Made by a program: the position numbers and the translations under genes. Below are positions 49,849 to 59,026 of a stretch of 64,000 nucleotides of DNA, piece by piece. The stretch comes from CALNYZ01 sp942490945 (GTDB taxonomy: Bacteria; Pseudomonadota; Gammaproteobacteria; UBA6429; Thiohalophilaceae): positions 434,001 through 498,000 of the forward strand of contig CALNYZ010000017.1 in assembly GCA_942490945.1 (NCBI GenBank), read 5' to 3'. The stretch's first letter is position 1. Each line of letters starts with the position of its first letter. Under the pieces are notes generated by a model. That model made no database searches, had not been told where the DNA came from, and was given only the letters and a program-made list of their open reading frames with translations.

Positions 49849-51834
49849 TTATTTATTACCTGCAAGTTTTTGATCTATCAGTTCGGCGACTGCATTAAAT
49901 GTCTGGTACTCAAATAAATCGACAATATCAATGACGCCGGGATATTTGACATCAATCTTCTCGTGCATTTCTGCCAGTGTCAAAGAACTGATACCAGCTT
50001 CAAAAAAGTTATCAGTCACGGTCAACGGGTGTTCAACCAGTATATCGGCACATAGCACCAGGAGTTGGTCTGCTGTATTGTCCTGGGTTGTTGTTGTCGA
50101 TTTTCCTGTTGCCGTGCTGGAATCTGGTTGTAATGGCTTGCCCGGCTCAATCTCGTTTATTATGTCTGCAAACTCCCCGCTCAGATAGTCTTCGGCGAGT
50201 ATACGACGTTGTAATTTACCACTGGTCGTTTTCGGAATGCGATTAACCGGTAATACATGCGCAACAGATAAACCGGTTTGTTCGTTTACTATCTTGCTGA
50301 TGGATTTTACCAGCGGAATAAAATCTGATATTTCTTTACGATAGAGCACAAAAATCAACAGTTCATCTTCCTGACTTCGCTCCGGTCGCACACCATAGGC
50401 AACAACTTTACCCAGCTCGAGTTCGGTATTATTCAGAATGACTTCCTCAATATCATGCGGATAATAATTCAGGCCATTTGCAAAAATAATGTCCTTGGAA
50501 CGACCGGTAATGATCAGTTCACCCTGATGTATAAACCCCAGGTCGCCGGTATTTAACCAGCCCTCGCCTGTCAGTGCGGTTGAGGTGGCCTGTTCATTCA
50601 AATAATAGCCTTGTGTCACACTCGGGCCTTTTATTTGCACATCACCAATCACATCTTCATCCAGCGTGACATTCTCAGGGTTGGTAATTTTTATTTCGAT
50701 ATCCTGAATAGCTGGCCCTTCGATTGCAAAGCTGACTGCATCCGGATCGGTGATATCAACAAACTCAACTTTATCACCCTGTACCAGACTATGCCGGTTC
50801 AACTCAACGGCTCGATACGGTTCATTGACCCTGGGAAAGGCAACAGCAAGCGTCGCTTCAGCCAGACCGTAAACGGTAAACATGGTTTCTCTTTTCAGGC
50901 CATAGGCTGCCATACGGGACAGGAACTCATCACAAAGTTCGACAGATATGGGTTCGGCGCCGTTATAGATCAAGCGCACATTGGATAAGTCGACATTCTC
51001 AAGTGTTTTATCGCCGAGTGCCTTGAGAAAATGTTTGTAGCCAAAATTTGGTGAACACAAGACTGTCGCCTTGCGCTCACTGGCCTTTTGTAACCACAAC
51101 AAGGGGCGACGACTGAATAAATCTGTCGGCATCAGATTTTGATTCATGTTCCAGGTGAGCATATTTATATGAAAACCAATCAGCCCCATATCATGGGTTA
51201 ACGGCATCCAGCTCAGCGTTGTATCGTTTTCAGAGTAGGCTCCACCTCTGGCAATGGCATTGGTATTGGTAATGATATTATGGTGTGTTAACAGCACACC
51301 TTTCGGGTCACTGGTCGAGCCTGATGAAAACTGGATAAAACCCAGATCATCCGGTTTTGCCTGATAAATTTTCCCGGCCTGGTTTGATTCTGGAAGCGTT
51401 TCGTGAATAACGGTGTGCGCTTGAAGTCTTGCATAATCAGCCTGCAGATTATTACCGAGCGCAAATTTTTCCAGCCGTTCCATGGTCTCCTGACTGGTAT
51501 ACAAGTGTCCGCGCTGCAACTTGTTAAATATTCGGAACAACTTGCCACGGTGTTCGTCACTGATGCCCACCGCAACCGGCACCGGTACGATGCCACCCAG
51601 TATACAAGCCCAAAAAACTGTCACAAATGTCTGATTATCCTTGCTCAGAATAATCATCTCGTCACCGACAGTTATGTTCTTGCTCTGGAAATAGGCCAGT
51701 AAATTGAGTGCGCGCTCACGTAAAGCAGAATATGGCAAGGTAAGCTGCGAATCTTTTGCCTCTATAAATGTAACACTGCGATCACCGGCACTGATATGGT
51801 CGATCGCTTCGATCAGGGTTTTACTACTTGTCAT
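49849..51834 (-). CDS. Fatty acyl-AMP ligase with C-terminal acyl carrier domain
   Basis: This is a 661-residue two-domain enzyme. Residues 1-555 form an adenylate-forming fatty acyl-AMP ligase (FAAL): A3 motif FSSGSTSDPKG (169-179), YGLAEAT (322-328), GWLNTGDLGF (425-434) and the catalytic lysine K540 in TSGKLQRR. Residues about 585-655 form an acyl carrier protein. Its phosphopantetheine serine is S617 in EAGISSLTLAEM, where the usual D before S is replaced by S. Between them lies a Ser/Thr-rich linker. It should activate a fatty acid to acyl-AMP and load it on its own carrier. It is 12 nt downstream of the P450 gene, and the divergent PPTase gene probably activates it. Confidence 0.93.
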   Translation of the reverse strand: MTSSKTLIEAIDHISAGDRSVTFIEAKDSQLTLPYSALRERALNLLAYFQSKNITVGDEMIILSKDNQTFVTVFWACILGGIVPVPVAVGISDEHRGKLFRIFNKLQRGHLYTSQETMERLEKFALGNNLQADYARLQAHTVIHETLPESNQAGKIYQAKPDDLGFIQFSSGSTSDPKGVLLTHHNIITNTNAIARGGAYSENDTTLSWMPLTHDMGLIGFHINMLTWNMNQNLMPTDLFSRRPLLWLQKASERKATVLCSPNFGYKHFLKALGDKTLENVDLSNVRLIYNGAEPISVELCDEFLSRMAAYGLKRETMFTVYGLAEATLAVAFPRVNEPYRAVELNRHSLVQGDKVEFVDITDPDAVSFAIEGPAIQDIEIKITNPENVTLDEDVIGDVQIKGPSVTQGYYLNEQATSTALTGEGWLNTGDLGFIHQGELIITGRSKDIIFANGLNYYPHDIEEVILNNTELELGKVVAYGVRPERSQEDELLIFVLYRKEISDFIPLVKSISKIVNEQTGLSVAHVLPVNRIPKTTSGKLQRRILAEDYLSGEFADIINEIEPGKPLQPDSSTATGKSTTTTQDNTADQLLVLCADILVEHPLTVTDNFFEAGISSLTLAEMHEKIDVKYPGVIDIVDLFEYQTFNAVAELIDQKLAGNK

Positions 51835-51846
51835 GGATATGTAATT

Positions 51847-53175
51847 TTAACGTTGGGTGATTTTCATGTGAATTGGATTCACGGTTCGCAAGTTAATACT
51901 CGGGTCTAATTGTATCGGGGATTCGTCACTATATTCCAGCTTAAATTTAGGTAACATCATGGCAAAATGGATTTGCATTTCAACTGTGGCAAAATAATCA
52001 CCTATACAACGACGTGGACCGGCGGAAAATGGAATATAGGCAAATTTGTGCTGTTTCTGCTGCTCAGCCTCACTGAAGCGCTCCGGGTTAAATGCTTCAC
52101 AATCTGACCAGAAATCCGGATGACGATGCAGGTAATATGGCGAAATGAAGACATTACTTTTTGCCGGTAGCTTGTAATCTCCCAGCATATCATCCGCAAT
52201 TGATTTACGCGAAAACAGCCATACCGGCGGATATATTCGTAATGCTTCTTCCATGACCTGACGAATATAACCCAGCTGTTCCAGCTGCCCGAACTCTGGC
52301 GCAGATATTGTGTTGCCAGCTGACGGAATCAATCCGGCCTGTGAAATGTTAACAATCATCTTTTCGGCAACTTCAGGGTGCAAGGCCAGAAAATACCAGA
52401 TCCACTGTAATGTCGCAGCAGAAGTTTCATGACCGGCAATAATCATGGTCATGATTTCATCCAGCATTTCAGTATCGCTCATACCGGCAGACGATTCCTT
52501 ATCAACTGCATACATGAAGGCGTCCACAAAATCACAATAGCGCTTGCCCGTTTTGCGCCGGCGATAAATCGTATCCAGTATGAGTTTATTCAGGGCGCGA
52601 AATTTCAGTACCGTCTGCACATCGCGCGTCAGATCTTCTGTCAGGAATGCAAACGGGTTTGTGCCGGTTTGTTCTATCATCCAGTCCAGATCATCACTGA
52701 ACAACACCCGAATAATAATGTCGATTGCCAGCTCACTGGCGTCCTGTGTTATATCAATAACTTCCTGTCTGCTTGCCTTATCATGCCAGACAGCAAACTG
52801 CTTTTCGTTGGCCGCCTGAATTATACCAACCAGATCACTGATCATTGTTTTACTAAAAGCAGGCTGAATCATTCTGCGTTGTTTACGCCAGAATGCGCCA
52901 TCACTAACAATAATACCGTTACCCAGCAACATTTTTACTCGTTCAAAACCCGGACCTTTTAAATAATTCTGATTGTTTTTAACCAGAATTTGTTTAACAT
53001 AGTCAGGGTGGTTGACAATAATGCCGGGTTGCTCACGCTTCACGGGATTCACACACAGGATGTCACGATTTAACGGCGCATCAACCAGTAACACGTCATT
53101 AAGATATGTAAAAGTTTCGGCAGTCGTATTGATATCAAATGGACGTGCAGCAACAGGAATGACTTGAGTTTTCAC
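51847..53175 (-). CDS. Cytochrome P450
   Basis: This 442-residue haem monooxygenase has the full signature: I-helix AGHETS (247-252), ExxR at E310-R313, PERF (364-367) and the cysteine-ligand motif FSAGPRRCIG with C390. The N-terminal GNGIIVSDGAFWRKQRRMIQPAF is like those of fatty-acid-hydroxylating families. No N-terminal membrane anchor is seen, so it is probably soluble and needs ferredoxin partners, none of which are in the window. It lies directly upstream of the FAAL gene (12 nt), suggesting it oxidises a fatty acyl group, possibly while bound to the carrier domain. That substrate is inference. Confidence 0.94.
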   Translation of the reverse strand: MKTQVIPVAARPFDINTTAETFTYLNDVLLVDAPLNRDILCVNPVKREQPGIIVNHPDYVKQILVKNNQNYLKGPGFERVKMLLGNGIIVSDGAFWRKQRRMIQPAFSKTMISDLVGIIQAANEKQFAVWHDKASRQEVIDITQDASELAIDIIIRVLFSDDLDWMIEQTGTNPFAFLTEDLTRDVQTVLKFRALNKLILDTIYRRRKTGKRYCDFVDAFMYAVDKESSAGMSDTEMLDEIMTMIIAGHETSAATLQWIWYFLALHPEVAEKMIVNISQAGLIPSAGNTISAPEFGQLEQLGYIRQVMEEALRIYPPVWLFSRKSIADDMLGDYKLPAKSNVFISPYYLHRHPDFWSDCEAFNPERFSEAEQQKQHKFAYIPFSAGPRRCIGDYFATVEMQIHFAMMLPKFKLEYSDESPIQLDPSINLRTVNPIHMKITQR

Positions 53176-53196
53176 AATTTTTTATTTTCGCTTGGG

Positions 53197-53213
53197 TTAC
53201 TGTATTTACTGTA
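53197..53213. repeat. Direct repeat in the divergent P450/PPTase promoter region
   Basis: TTACTGTA occurs at 53197-53204 and again at 53206-53213, a period of 9 bp. The 60-bp space between the two divergent genes has to hold both promoters, so a repeat here could be a regulator site. It is short and may be chance. Confidence 0.4.
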
Positions 53214-53235
53214 ATGCTAATCTTGACCAGAGGAA

Positions 53236-53886
53236 ATGAGATACACGTTACAGGATATTATACCAATTGAACGCATGCTTATACTATATAATATAATATC
53301 ACAAAACAGAATACAGCCCACACAACTACAGCGGATGTATGGCATGCTATCAAGACAGCAACGTCAACTTATTCAAAACAAATATAAGCACCAGGACAGA
53401 TTGCAAAGTTTATGTGGCTTAATGCTGGTTAAACACGGCTTGCATATGTTGGGATTCAAGAACTTTGCGATTTCAAATATTGATTATCAGCCTGATGGTA
53501 AACCAATAACGACTTACCCCGTACATTTTAATATTTCCCACTCTGAAAATCTGGTTGTCTGTGTACTATCAAAACGACAGGCTGTAGCAATTGACGTTGA
53601 AAAAAATCGCTTGCTGTCATCGCAACTTGTTAACCGGTATCTAAAAAACAAATCTGCAACGACTTCAGAACTACAGGCATGGATAGCAAAGGAAGCGTTC
53701 ATCAAGTTATTCGATAATACAAGCATGAAGGATATGCCACACATCAGTTTGACCAGCACCTCGGCACACCTTGACAGGCTTTCATGCTATATTAAATACG
53801 TTAAATTAATAAACGGTTATAATTGCGCAATTGCCAGTCAAACAAAAGCGCGATATGTCCACACTCAAAAAGTTAGACTCAATTAA
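53236..53886 (+). CDS. Sfp-type 4'-phosphopantetheinyl transferase
   Basis: This 216-residue enzyme transfers phosphopantetheine from CoA to carrier proteins. The core motifs are present: HFNISHS (97-103), AIDVE (118-122; family usually GIDVE) with D120 and E122, and WIAKEAFIKL (149-158). A stretch around 53270-53310 is very AT-rich with ATA codons, unlike neighbours, a possible sign of transfer. ATG 53236 sits very near the AGAGGA (1-nt gap), an unusual spacing. Its likely target is the carrier domain of the FAAL encoded divergently. The next gene overlaps by one base. Confidence 0.9.
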   Translation: MRYTLQDIIPIERMLILYNIISQNRIQPTQLQRMYGMLSRQQRQLIQNKYKHQDRLQSLCGLMLVKHGLHMLGFKNFAISNIDYQPDGKPITTYPVHFNISHSENLVVCVLSKRQAVAIDVEKNRLLSSQLVNRYLKNKSATTSELQAWIAKEAFIKLFDNTSMKDMPHISLTSTSAHLDRLSCYIKYVKLINGYNCAIASQTKARYVHTQKVRLN

Positions 53887-54557
53887 TGAAAGATTCACTG
53901 CTACGGTTCATCGCTCCAACCCTGATTAACTTTATTATTAGGTTAATATGGTCAACCTGCAGGGTAGTCAATGTGTCGGGGCAATCACACGTTCGTGCTC
54001 TACAGGATAAAAATCAGGTGTGTATCTGGTGCTACTGGCATCAACACCACATCTATGGTGCCTGGTACATGCGACAGCTGGCCAATCAAGGTATGAATAT
54101 CGGATTTTTAATCAGCCCTTCTGCTGATGGTGATATGTCAGCGAAACTTGCCAGAAACTGGGGCTTTAGTGTCATCCGCGGCTCATCAAATCGCACCGGC
54201 GCCAAGGCGATGCGTGATTTATACAACAGCATTACAAAGGATCATATCTCGCCAGTTAACACATCAGATGGCCCCACCGGTCCCTTGCATATATTCAAAC
54301 CTGGCGCCATCATGCTTGCGCAACTCACTGGCTCGCCAATTATTTTATTTTCTTATGCGGCATCAAGATACTGGAAATTAAGCTCATGGGACGAATTCAT
54401 TATTCCCAAACCATTCAGCCGTATCGCAATGAATGTAAGTGAAGCCATATTTGTCGAAAAAAAACTTACTTCTGAAGAACTGGAAGAATTACAAATAACC
54501 ATGCAAAGCCGGTTATCCAGACTGCAGTACGAGGCAAATGAAAAACTGGGTATATGA
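53886..54557 (+). CDS. DUF374 family lysophospholipid acyltransferase
   Basis: This 223-residue protein carries the LPLAT-like motifs of the DUF374 family: CYWHQHHIYGAWYM near residues 49-62 and TSDGPTGPLHIFKPGAIMLA near 145-164. A hydrophobic stretch near residues 10-28 may be a membrane-associated helix. Members are thought to move acyl chains to lipid acceptors; some act in lipid A or glycerolipid synthesis. The gene overlaps the PPTase gene by one base (TAATG), so the pair is translated together. Here it could transfer an acyl group supplied by the FAAL/carrier, which is inference. Confidence 0.88.
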   Translation: MKDSLLRFIAPTLINFIIRLIWSTCRVVNVSGQSHVRALQDKNQVCIWCYWHQHHIYGAWYMRQLANQGMNIGFLISPSADGDMSAKLARNWGFSVIRGSSNRTGAKAMRDLYNSITKDHISPVNTSDGPTGPLHIFKPGAIMLAQLTGSPIILFSYAASRYWKLSSWDEFIIPKPFSRIAMNVSEAIFVEKKLTSEELEELQITMQSRLSRLQYEANEKLGI

Positions 54558-54571
54558 ACGAAATAATATGA

Positions 54572-56617
54572 CTATGCCAACTGCTGACGGATTTCGTTTA
54601 AGGTGGATTGTACCTGTGCATTATCAACCAGCATGGCTTCGAATGCAGCTTCCGGCAAAGGCTTGCTGAACAAAAATCCCTGTATTACCTTGCAACCCAA
54701 TGCATTCAGATAGGCAAGCTCTTTCGCTGTTTCTACACCTTCTGCAATCACACTAAGACGCAAGCTATGCGACAAGGACATGATCGCCGTGACAATAGCC
54801 GCATTGTCATTACCAGCCCGATTGTTTATTTCATGTATAAATGAACGGTCAATTTTCAGGGTATCAATAGGGAATCGTTTTAAATAACTCAGCGATGAAT
54901 AACCTGTACCAAAGTCATCAATTGAAATTGAGATTCCGTGTTTTTTTAACTTGTTTAAAACAGCAAGTGTTGCTTCTGCATCTTCCATCAGACAGCTTTC
55001 TGTTAATTCCAGCTCCAACAATTCGGGATTTACTCCGGTTTGATGTAGAATATTTTCTACCAGTGACACAAAATCGGGGTTTTTAAATTGCTCTGCTGAT
55101 ACATTTACAGAAACAGGTATTGCATCTATTTCCGAATCCTGCCATTTTTTAATCAATTCACAGGCCTGCCGAATAACCCATTCGCCAACCTGATGAATCA
55201 TACCACTTGCTTCAAGTACCGGAATGAAATCCAGTGGCGAAACCATCCCTCTTGTGTAACTGTTCCAACGCATCAAGGCTTCAGCTCCCACTATTTGTCC
55301 ATTGGTTACATCAATCTTTGGCTGGTAATACAGGACAAATTCGCTTTCTTCAATTGCACGGGTTAATTCATACTCCAGCTCGTATACCTGCAGGTTTCGC
55401 ATACCATAACAACTTGCATAAGATTTATATTGCCCTCCGCCCATTTGCTTGGCCTGATAAAGCGCAGCATCCGCATGCTGGATTAATTCTGCAAGGGTCT
55501 GGCTATCATCATGCAGTATACTGACCCCTATACAAATATTCGGTGTTACATACTCCGCATCAACCGTTACTGGCAACTGCACCTTGTCCAGAATTTCCGT
55601 TGCCAGCTTTGAAATTTCCTTTTTGTTAACACTACGTTCACACAATACCGCAAACTCATCATCACCCAACCTGGCCAGTAAATATGTCCCATCAAGACAT
55701 TTTTTTATACGTGTCATGACGACTTTTAATAATTCGTCACCATAACTGTGTCCAAATTTGTCGTTAATACCTTTAAAGTGATCTATGTCGATCAACATCA
55801 AGGCCACATGGTCCTTTTCTTTTTTTGCTTTCTCCAGAATCTCTACCAGTTTATTGTAAAACAGGATTCTGTTTGGTAACCCGGTTAAATTGTCAAATCT
55901 TGCCAGCTTGGCAATTTCATCATGTTGCGACTGAATAGTACGTTTTGCGCGCATGACAAATCCTGTCATAACCAGCAATACAATTAGTGCCGCCATAAAT
56001 ACGGCGACTATAAAATAGTTTCGGACTTTATTGGCTGCCATAACCAGTTCAGTGACGTCGGTATACATTTCCATTATTGCCATGACATCTTTACCGGTCT
56101 CATTAAATACCGGTATATAACTGGATATTATATTGCGGTTAAACAGCATTTCTTCCCGCGCATAAACCTTGTCCGCGAAATTGAAATTACTGACAACTTT
56201 TCCATTTTTTGATTGCAGGAATCCGGCACCAGACAAGCTGTCGTTACCTGTCTCTGTTGGATCAGTTGAATATAAAACCGTGCCATTCAAGGCAATTATT
56301 TTTACTTTTAATATCCTGGTTGCGTTTAATTTGTTGTTCAGATATTCATTAATATGCTCAATTGTAACGGTTGGCAAGTGTGGATTTTTTTTGTTATTTA
56401 ATGCTGTCTTGAATGTGCTGCCATGTTGCGCCCATAACTCCTGAGATAACCATCTTGCTTGCGTAACATTGTTTATTTCACCCGTCTGGTTTAGATGTTC
56501 AGTTGAAATCCAGCGCATGAACAATATCAACGCCACTGCCACCAGTGTAACGACAACTAAACCGGTAATAGTGAAATTACGTACCAGACTGACAGGTTGC
56601 ATATTTCGCATTTGCAT
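54572..56617 (-). CDS. Membrane GGDEF-EAL protein with degenerate GGDEF
   Basis: This is a 681-residue protein. Membrane helices at about 17-36 and 202-222 frame a periplasmic sensor region of about 165 residues. The GGDEF domain (about 240-400) has GDDEF at 318-322 in place of GGDEF, and no RxxD I-site. The EAL domain (about 415-670) has EALMR at 446-450, DDFGTGYSSL and KIDRSF intact. The protein is therefore more likely a phosphodiesterase whose GGDEF part is inactive or regulatory. It converges with the DUF374 gene with a 14-bp gap. Confidence 0.92.
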   Translation of the reverse strand: MQMRNMQPVSLVRNFTITGLVVVTLVAVALILFMRWISTEHLNQTGEINNVTQARWLSQELWAQHGSTFKTALNNKKNPHLPTVTIEHINEYLNNKLNATRILKVKIIALNGTVLYSTDPTETGNDSLSGAGFLQSKNGKVVSNFNFADKVYAREEMLFNRNIISSYIPVFNETGKDVMAIMEMYTDVTELVMAANKVRNYFIVAVFMAALIVLLVMTGFVMRAKRTIQSQHDEIAKLARFDNLTGLPNRILFYNKLVEILEKAKKEKDHVALMLIDIDHFKGINDKFGHSYGDELLKVVMTRIKKCLDGTYLLARLGDDEFAVLCERSVNKKEISKLATEILDKVQLPVTVDAEYVTPNICIGVSILHDDSQTLAELIQHADAALYQAKQMGGGQYKSYASCYGMRNLQVYELEYELTRAIEESEFVLYYQPKIDVTNGQIVGAEALMRWNSYTRGMVSPLDFIPVLEASGMIHQVGEWVIRQACELIKKWQDSEIDAIPVSVNVSAEQFKNPDFVSLVENILHQTGVNPELLELELTESCLMEDAEATLAVLNKLKKHGISISIDDFGTGYSSLSYLKRFPIDTLKIDRSFIHEINNRAGNDNAAIVTAIMSLSHSLRLSVIAEGVETAKELAYLNALGCKVIQGFLFSKPLPEAAFEAMLVDNAQVQSTLNEIRQQLA

Positions 56618-56790
56618 GACTTTTTATAATTTCTTGTTTATTTATCAGAGTTTTTCGACTCTTCTTTACCATTCAGAACATAATAATTATTGCCTGAAGA
56701 GCTGTTCCATGAGCAGGATACCGCCAGAATAGTCAGCATTTAACTGCAATTTTGTCTTCAACAACAGATCCATATACATATAGTGCAGCG

Positions 56791-58839
56791 TTAAATCTTG
56801 AAGCTACTGACCAGCACCTGAAGTTCGGCACTCAAGCGTGCCAAATCCTGGCTGGAAGTCGACAAGCCATCTGCTGCCGTCGCTGAATCATTGGCGATAG
56901 TCGTTATATTTACAACGTTCTGATTCACGTCCTCTGCTACTGTGCCCTGTTGTTCGGCTGCGGCAGCAATTTCATAATTGACACTGTTTATCTCGACAAC
57001 AGCGTTGGTAATTTGTACCAATGCAGCACCTGCCTGATCGGCTTTCGACACGCTCAGCTTTGCCTCATTCTGGCTTTGTACCATGACGTGTTCGGCTGCC
57101 TTTGCTCCATCCTGCAACTTTTCTATCATGATACGTATTTCATCAGTTGATTCACGCGTTCGACTCGCCAGCGTTCTGACTTCATCTGCGACAACAGCAA
57201 AACCACGTCCTTGTTCGCCCGCACGGGCCGCTTCAATTGCTGCGTTCAGTGCCAGCAGATTTGTCTGTTCCGCGATGGCCTGGATCACCTCCAGAATGGA
57301 TCCGATTTCATCGGTATTCTCGACTAATCGGTGAATCGCACCGGCCGTATTTTCAACTTCACCCGCCAGCTTATCAATTGACTGTATAGTATCGCCAATA
57401 ACGACCTTGCCGTGTTGCGCCTGTTCGTTGGCATTATTTGCCAGACTTGATGCAGACGCAGCATTCTGTGCCATTTCGTGTGCCGTCGCGGTCATTTCAT
57501 TCAGAGCAGTTGCAACAAGTTCGGTTTCACGTTGTTGACGAACTACACCTTCAGTTGTATCCGAGGTGATTACCGCCATTTCTTCTGATGCAGATGCCAG
57601 ATGCGCAGTCGCATCAGTCACCTTACCCATTGTCATCTGTATTTTTTCAACGAACAAATTAAATGCTTTCGCCAGGTCTGCCAGTTCGTTTTTACCATTA
57701 GCATACAATCGTTGCGTCAGATCACCATCACCACTGGCAATGTCCTGCATTGCTATGACTATTTTGTTAAGCGGTACTGATACAACAAAATTGACAATAA
57801 CAGTACTGCCTACACCTGCAGCCAATCCAAACACCAGTAATGCAAGCACTATGTTGACAGTAGTAGAAACCTGTTTTAAAACATCCTGTCCTACATTTAC
57901 GGTTTTATCGCGCTGACTCAATACCAGCTTGTTTAATTGCTCGCTTAGTTCACCCAGCAGTGGCCCAAGTTCAGTCTTTATTAAATAACCATCTGTACGC
58001 CACTTTTCACTACTATGTGATTTCTTTAACAATTCAAAATTGGTTGTAAATTTATCAAGTAAACTTATAAATTGTGTAATGGAATCACTTTGATCAAGAT
58101 TCAGATCATCTCCATGTTTCAGTAATTTATTAGCAATCTCCTTGCAACTGTTTGCGTACAGATAATATTCATCGGCGGCAATTTGCATGCGAAAGGCAAG
58201 ATAGGCACGCACCCCGCTCATGGCATTTGCCCACGCATAGCGAAGGTTGTTAAATTCATTAAGAATTTTTTTGCGCTTGGCCGATGCTTCCTCTTCTTCC
58301 TCGGATAATATCGCCTGCGTAACCAACTGCAGCATTTGCTGACTGACCGGGTTAAGATTTTGTGCCGCAAACATCATGCCTGGTATATTCTTGGACTGGT
58401 CTTCAGCCAGTTCAATCATGGTTTTTTGATAGCCGTTATACTTCAATACAGACTGTTCAATACTGGCGACTTGTTGTTTAACTTCGTCGTCCCGGGAAAC
58501 TATGGGTAGTGACTTCAGTTCTTCGAGCAATTGCGATACTTTGTTTTTATTTTCGATGTAGGCCTGCTTGTCATCTTCATCTTTACTCAGCAAATAAAAC
58601 CCGAGCGAGCGAGCTGAACGCTCCAGGGTATCAAGCAATTCCATTGATTTGAACGCCATGGGTTGCCGAATTTCTACAACTTCCGCAACATCAGCCTTGG
58701 TACTGCTAAGGCTGGAAATTGCCATGACAGAAACAAGCATTAATAACAACAGTAACAGGGCAAACCCGGACATGATTTTTGTGCGGATTTTGATGTTCCT
58801 GAAAATCTGTAAAAAGTCTGCTTTAATGTTTTTACTCAT
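56791..58839 (-). CDS. Methyl-accepting chemotaxis protein
   Basis: This is a 682-residue transmembrane chemoreceptor. A helix at about 20-41 is followed by a long periplasmic helical region, a second membrane helix at about 320-350 and a HAMP linker. The cytoplasmic signalling tip EQTNLLALNAAIEAARAGEQ and GRGFAVVADEVRTLASRT is very well conserved. The C-terminus ends VLVSSFKI without the CheR/CheB-binding pentapeptide. No che genes are in the window. The ligand is unknown; the periplasmic region looks like a helical bundle. Confidence 0.95.
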   Translation of the reverse strand: MSKNIKADFLQIFRNIKIRTKIMSGFALLLLLLMLVSVMAISSLSSTKADVAEVVEIRQPMAFKSMELLDTLERSARSLGFYLLSKDEDDKQAYIENKNKVSQLLEELKSLPIVSRDDEVKQQVASIEQSVLKYNGYQKTMIELAEDQSKNIPGMMFAAQNLNPVSQQMLQLVTQAILSEEEEEASAKRKKILNEFNNLRYAWANAMSGVRAYLAFRMQIAADEYYLYANSCKEIANKLLKHGDDLNLDQSDSITQFISLLDKFTTNFELLKKSHSSEKWRTDGYLIKTELGPLLGELSEQLNKLVLSQRDKTVNVGQDVLKQVSTTVNIVLALLVFGLAAGVGSTVIVNFVVSVPLNKIVIAMQDIASGDGDLTQRLYANGKNELADLAKAFNLFVEKIQMTMGKVTDATAHLASASEEMAVITSDTTEGVVRQQRETELVATALNEMTATAHEMAQNAASASSLANNANEQAQHGKVVIGDTIQSIDKLAGEVENTAGAIHRLVENTDEIGSILEVIQAIAEQTNLLALNAAIEAARAGEQGRGFAVVADEVRTLASRTRESTDEIRIMIEKLQDGAKAAEHVMVQSQNEAKLSVSKADQAGAALVQITNAVVEINSVNYEIAAAAEQQGTVAEDVNQNVVNITTIANDSATAADGLSTSSQDLARLSAELQVLVSSFKI

Positions 58840-59026
58840 AATTAAGTTACAACTATTAGTTTTGACACTGTCTAAAATGCCGATAGTATGGCTATACTAC
58901 GTATAACGGAAATTTTCTGTTAAGCTTTAATATTTGAGGTATATATAAGGTAAAAGTCACCGTCAGGTGCATATTTTTGAACAAAATCATTCATTTCCAC
59001 GTCAATTAACTCAAAGGAATTCGCCC

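Noticed and set aside
49849..54557. Large polyketide or peptide synthase cluster
   Set aside because: No ketosynthase or condensation domain, or further adenylation module, is present; only a single ligase-carrier protein.
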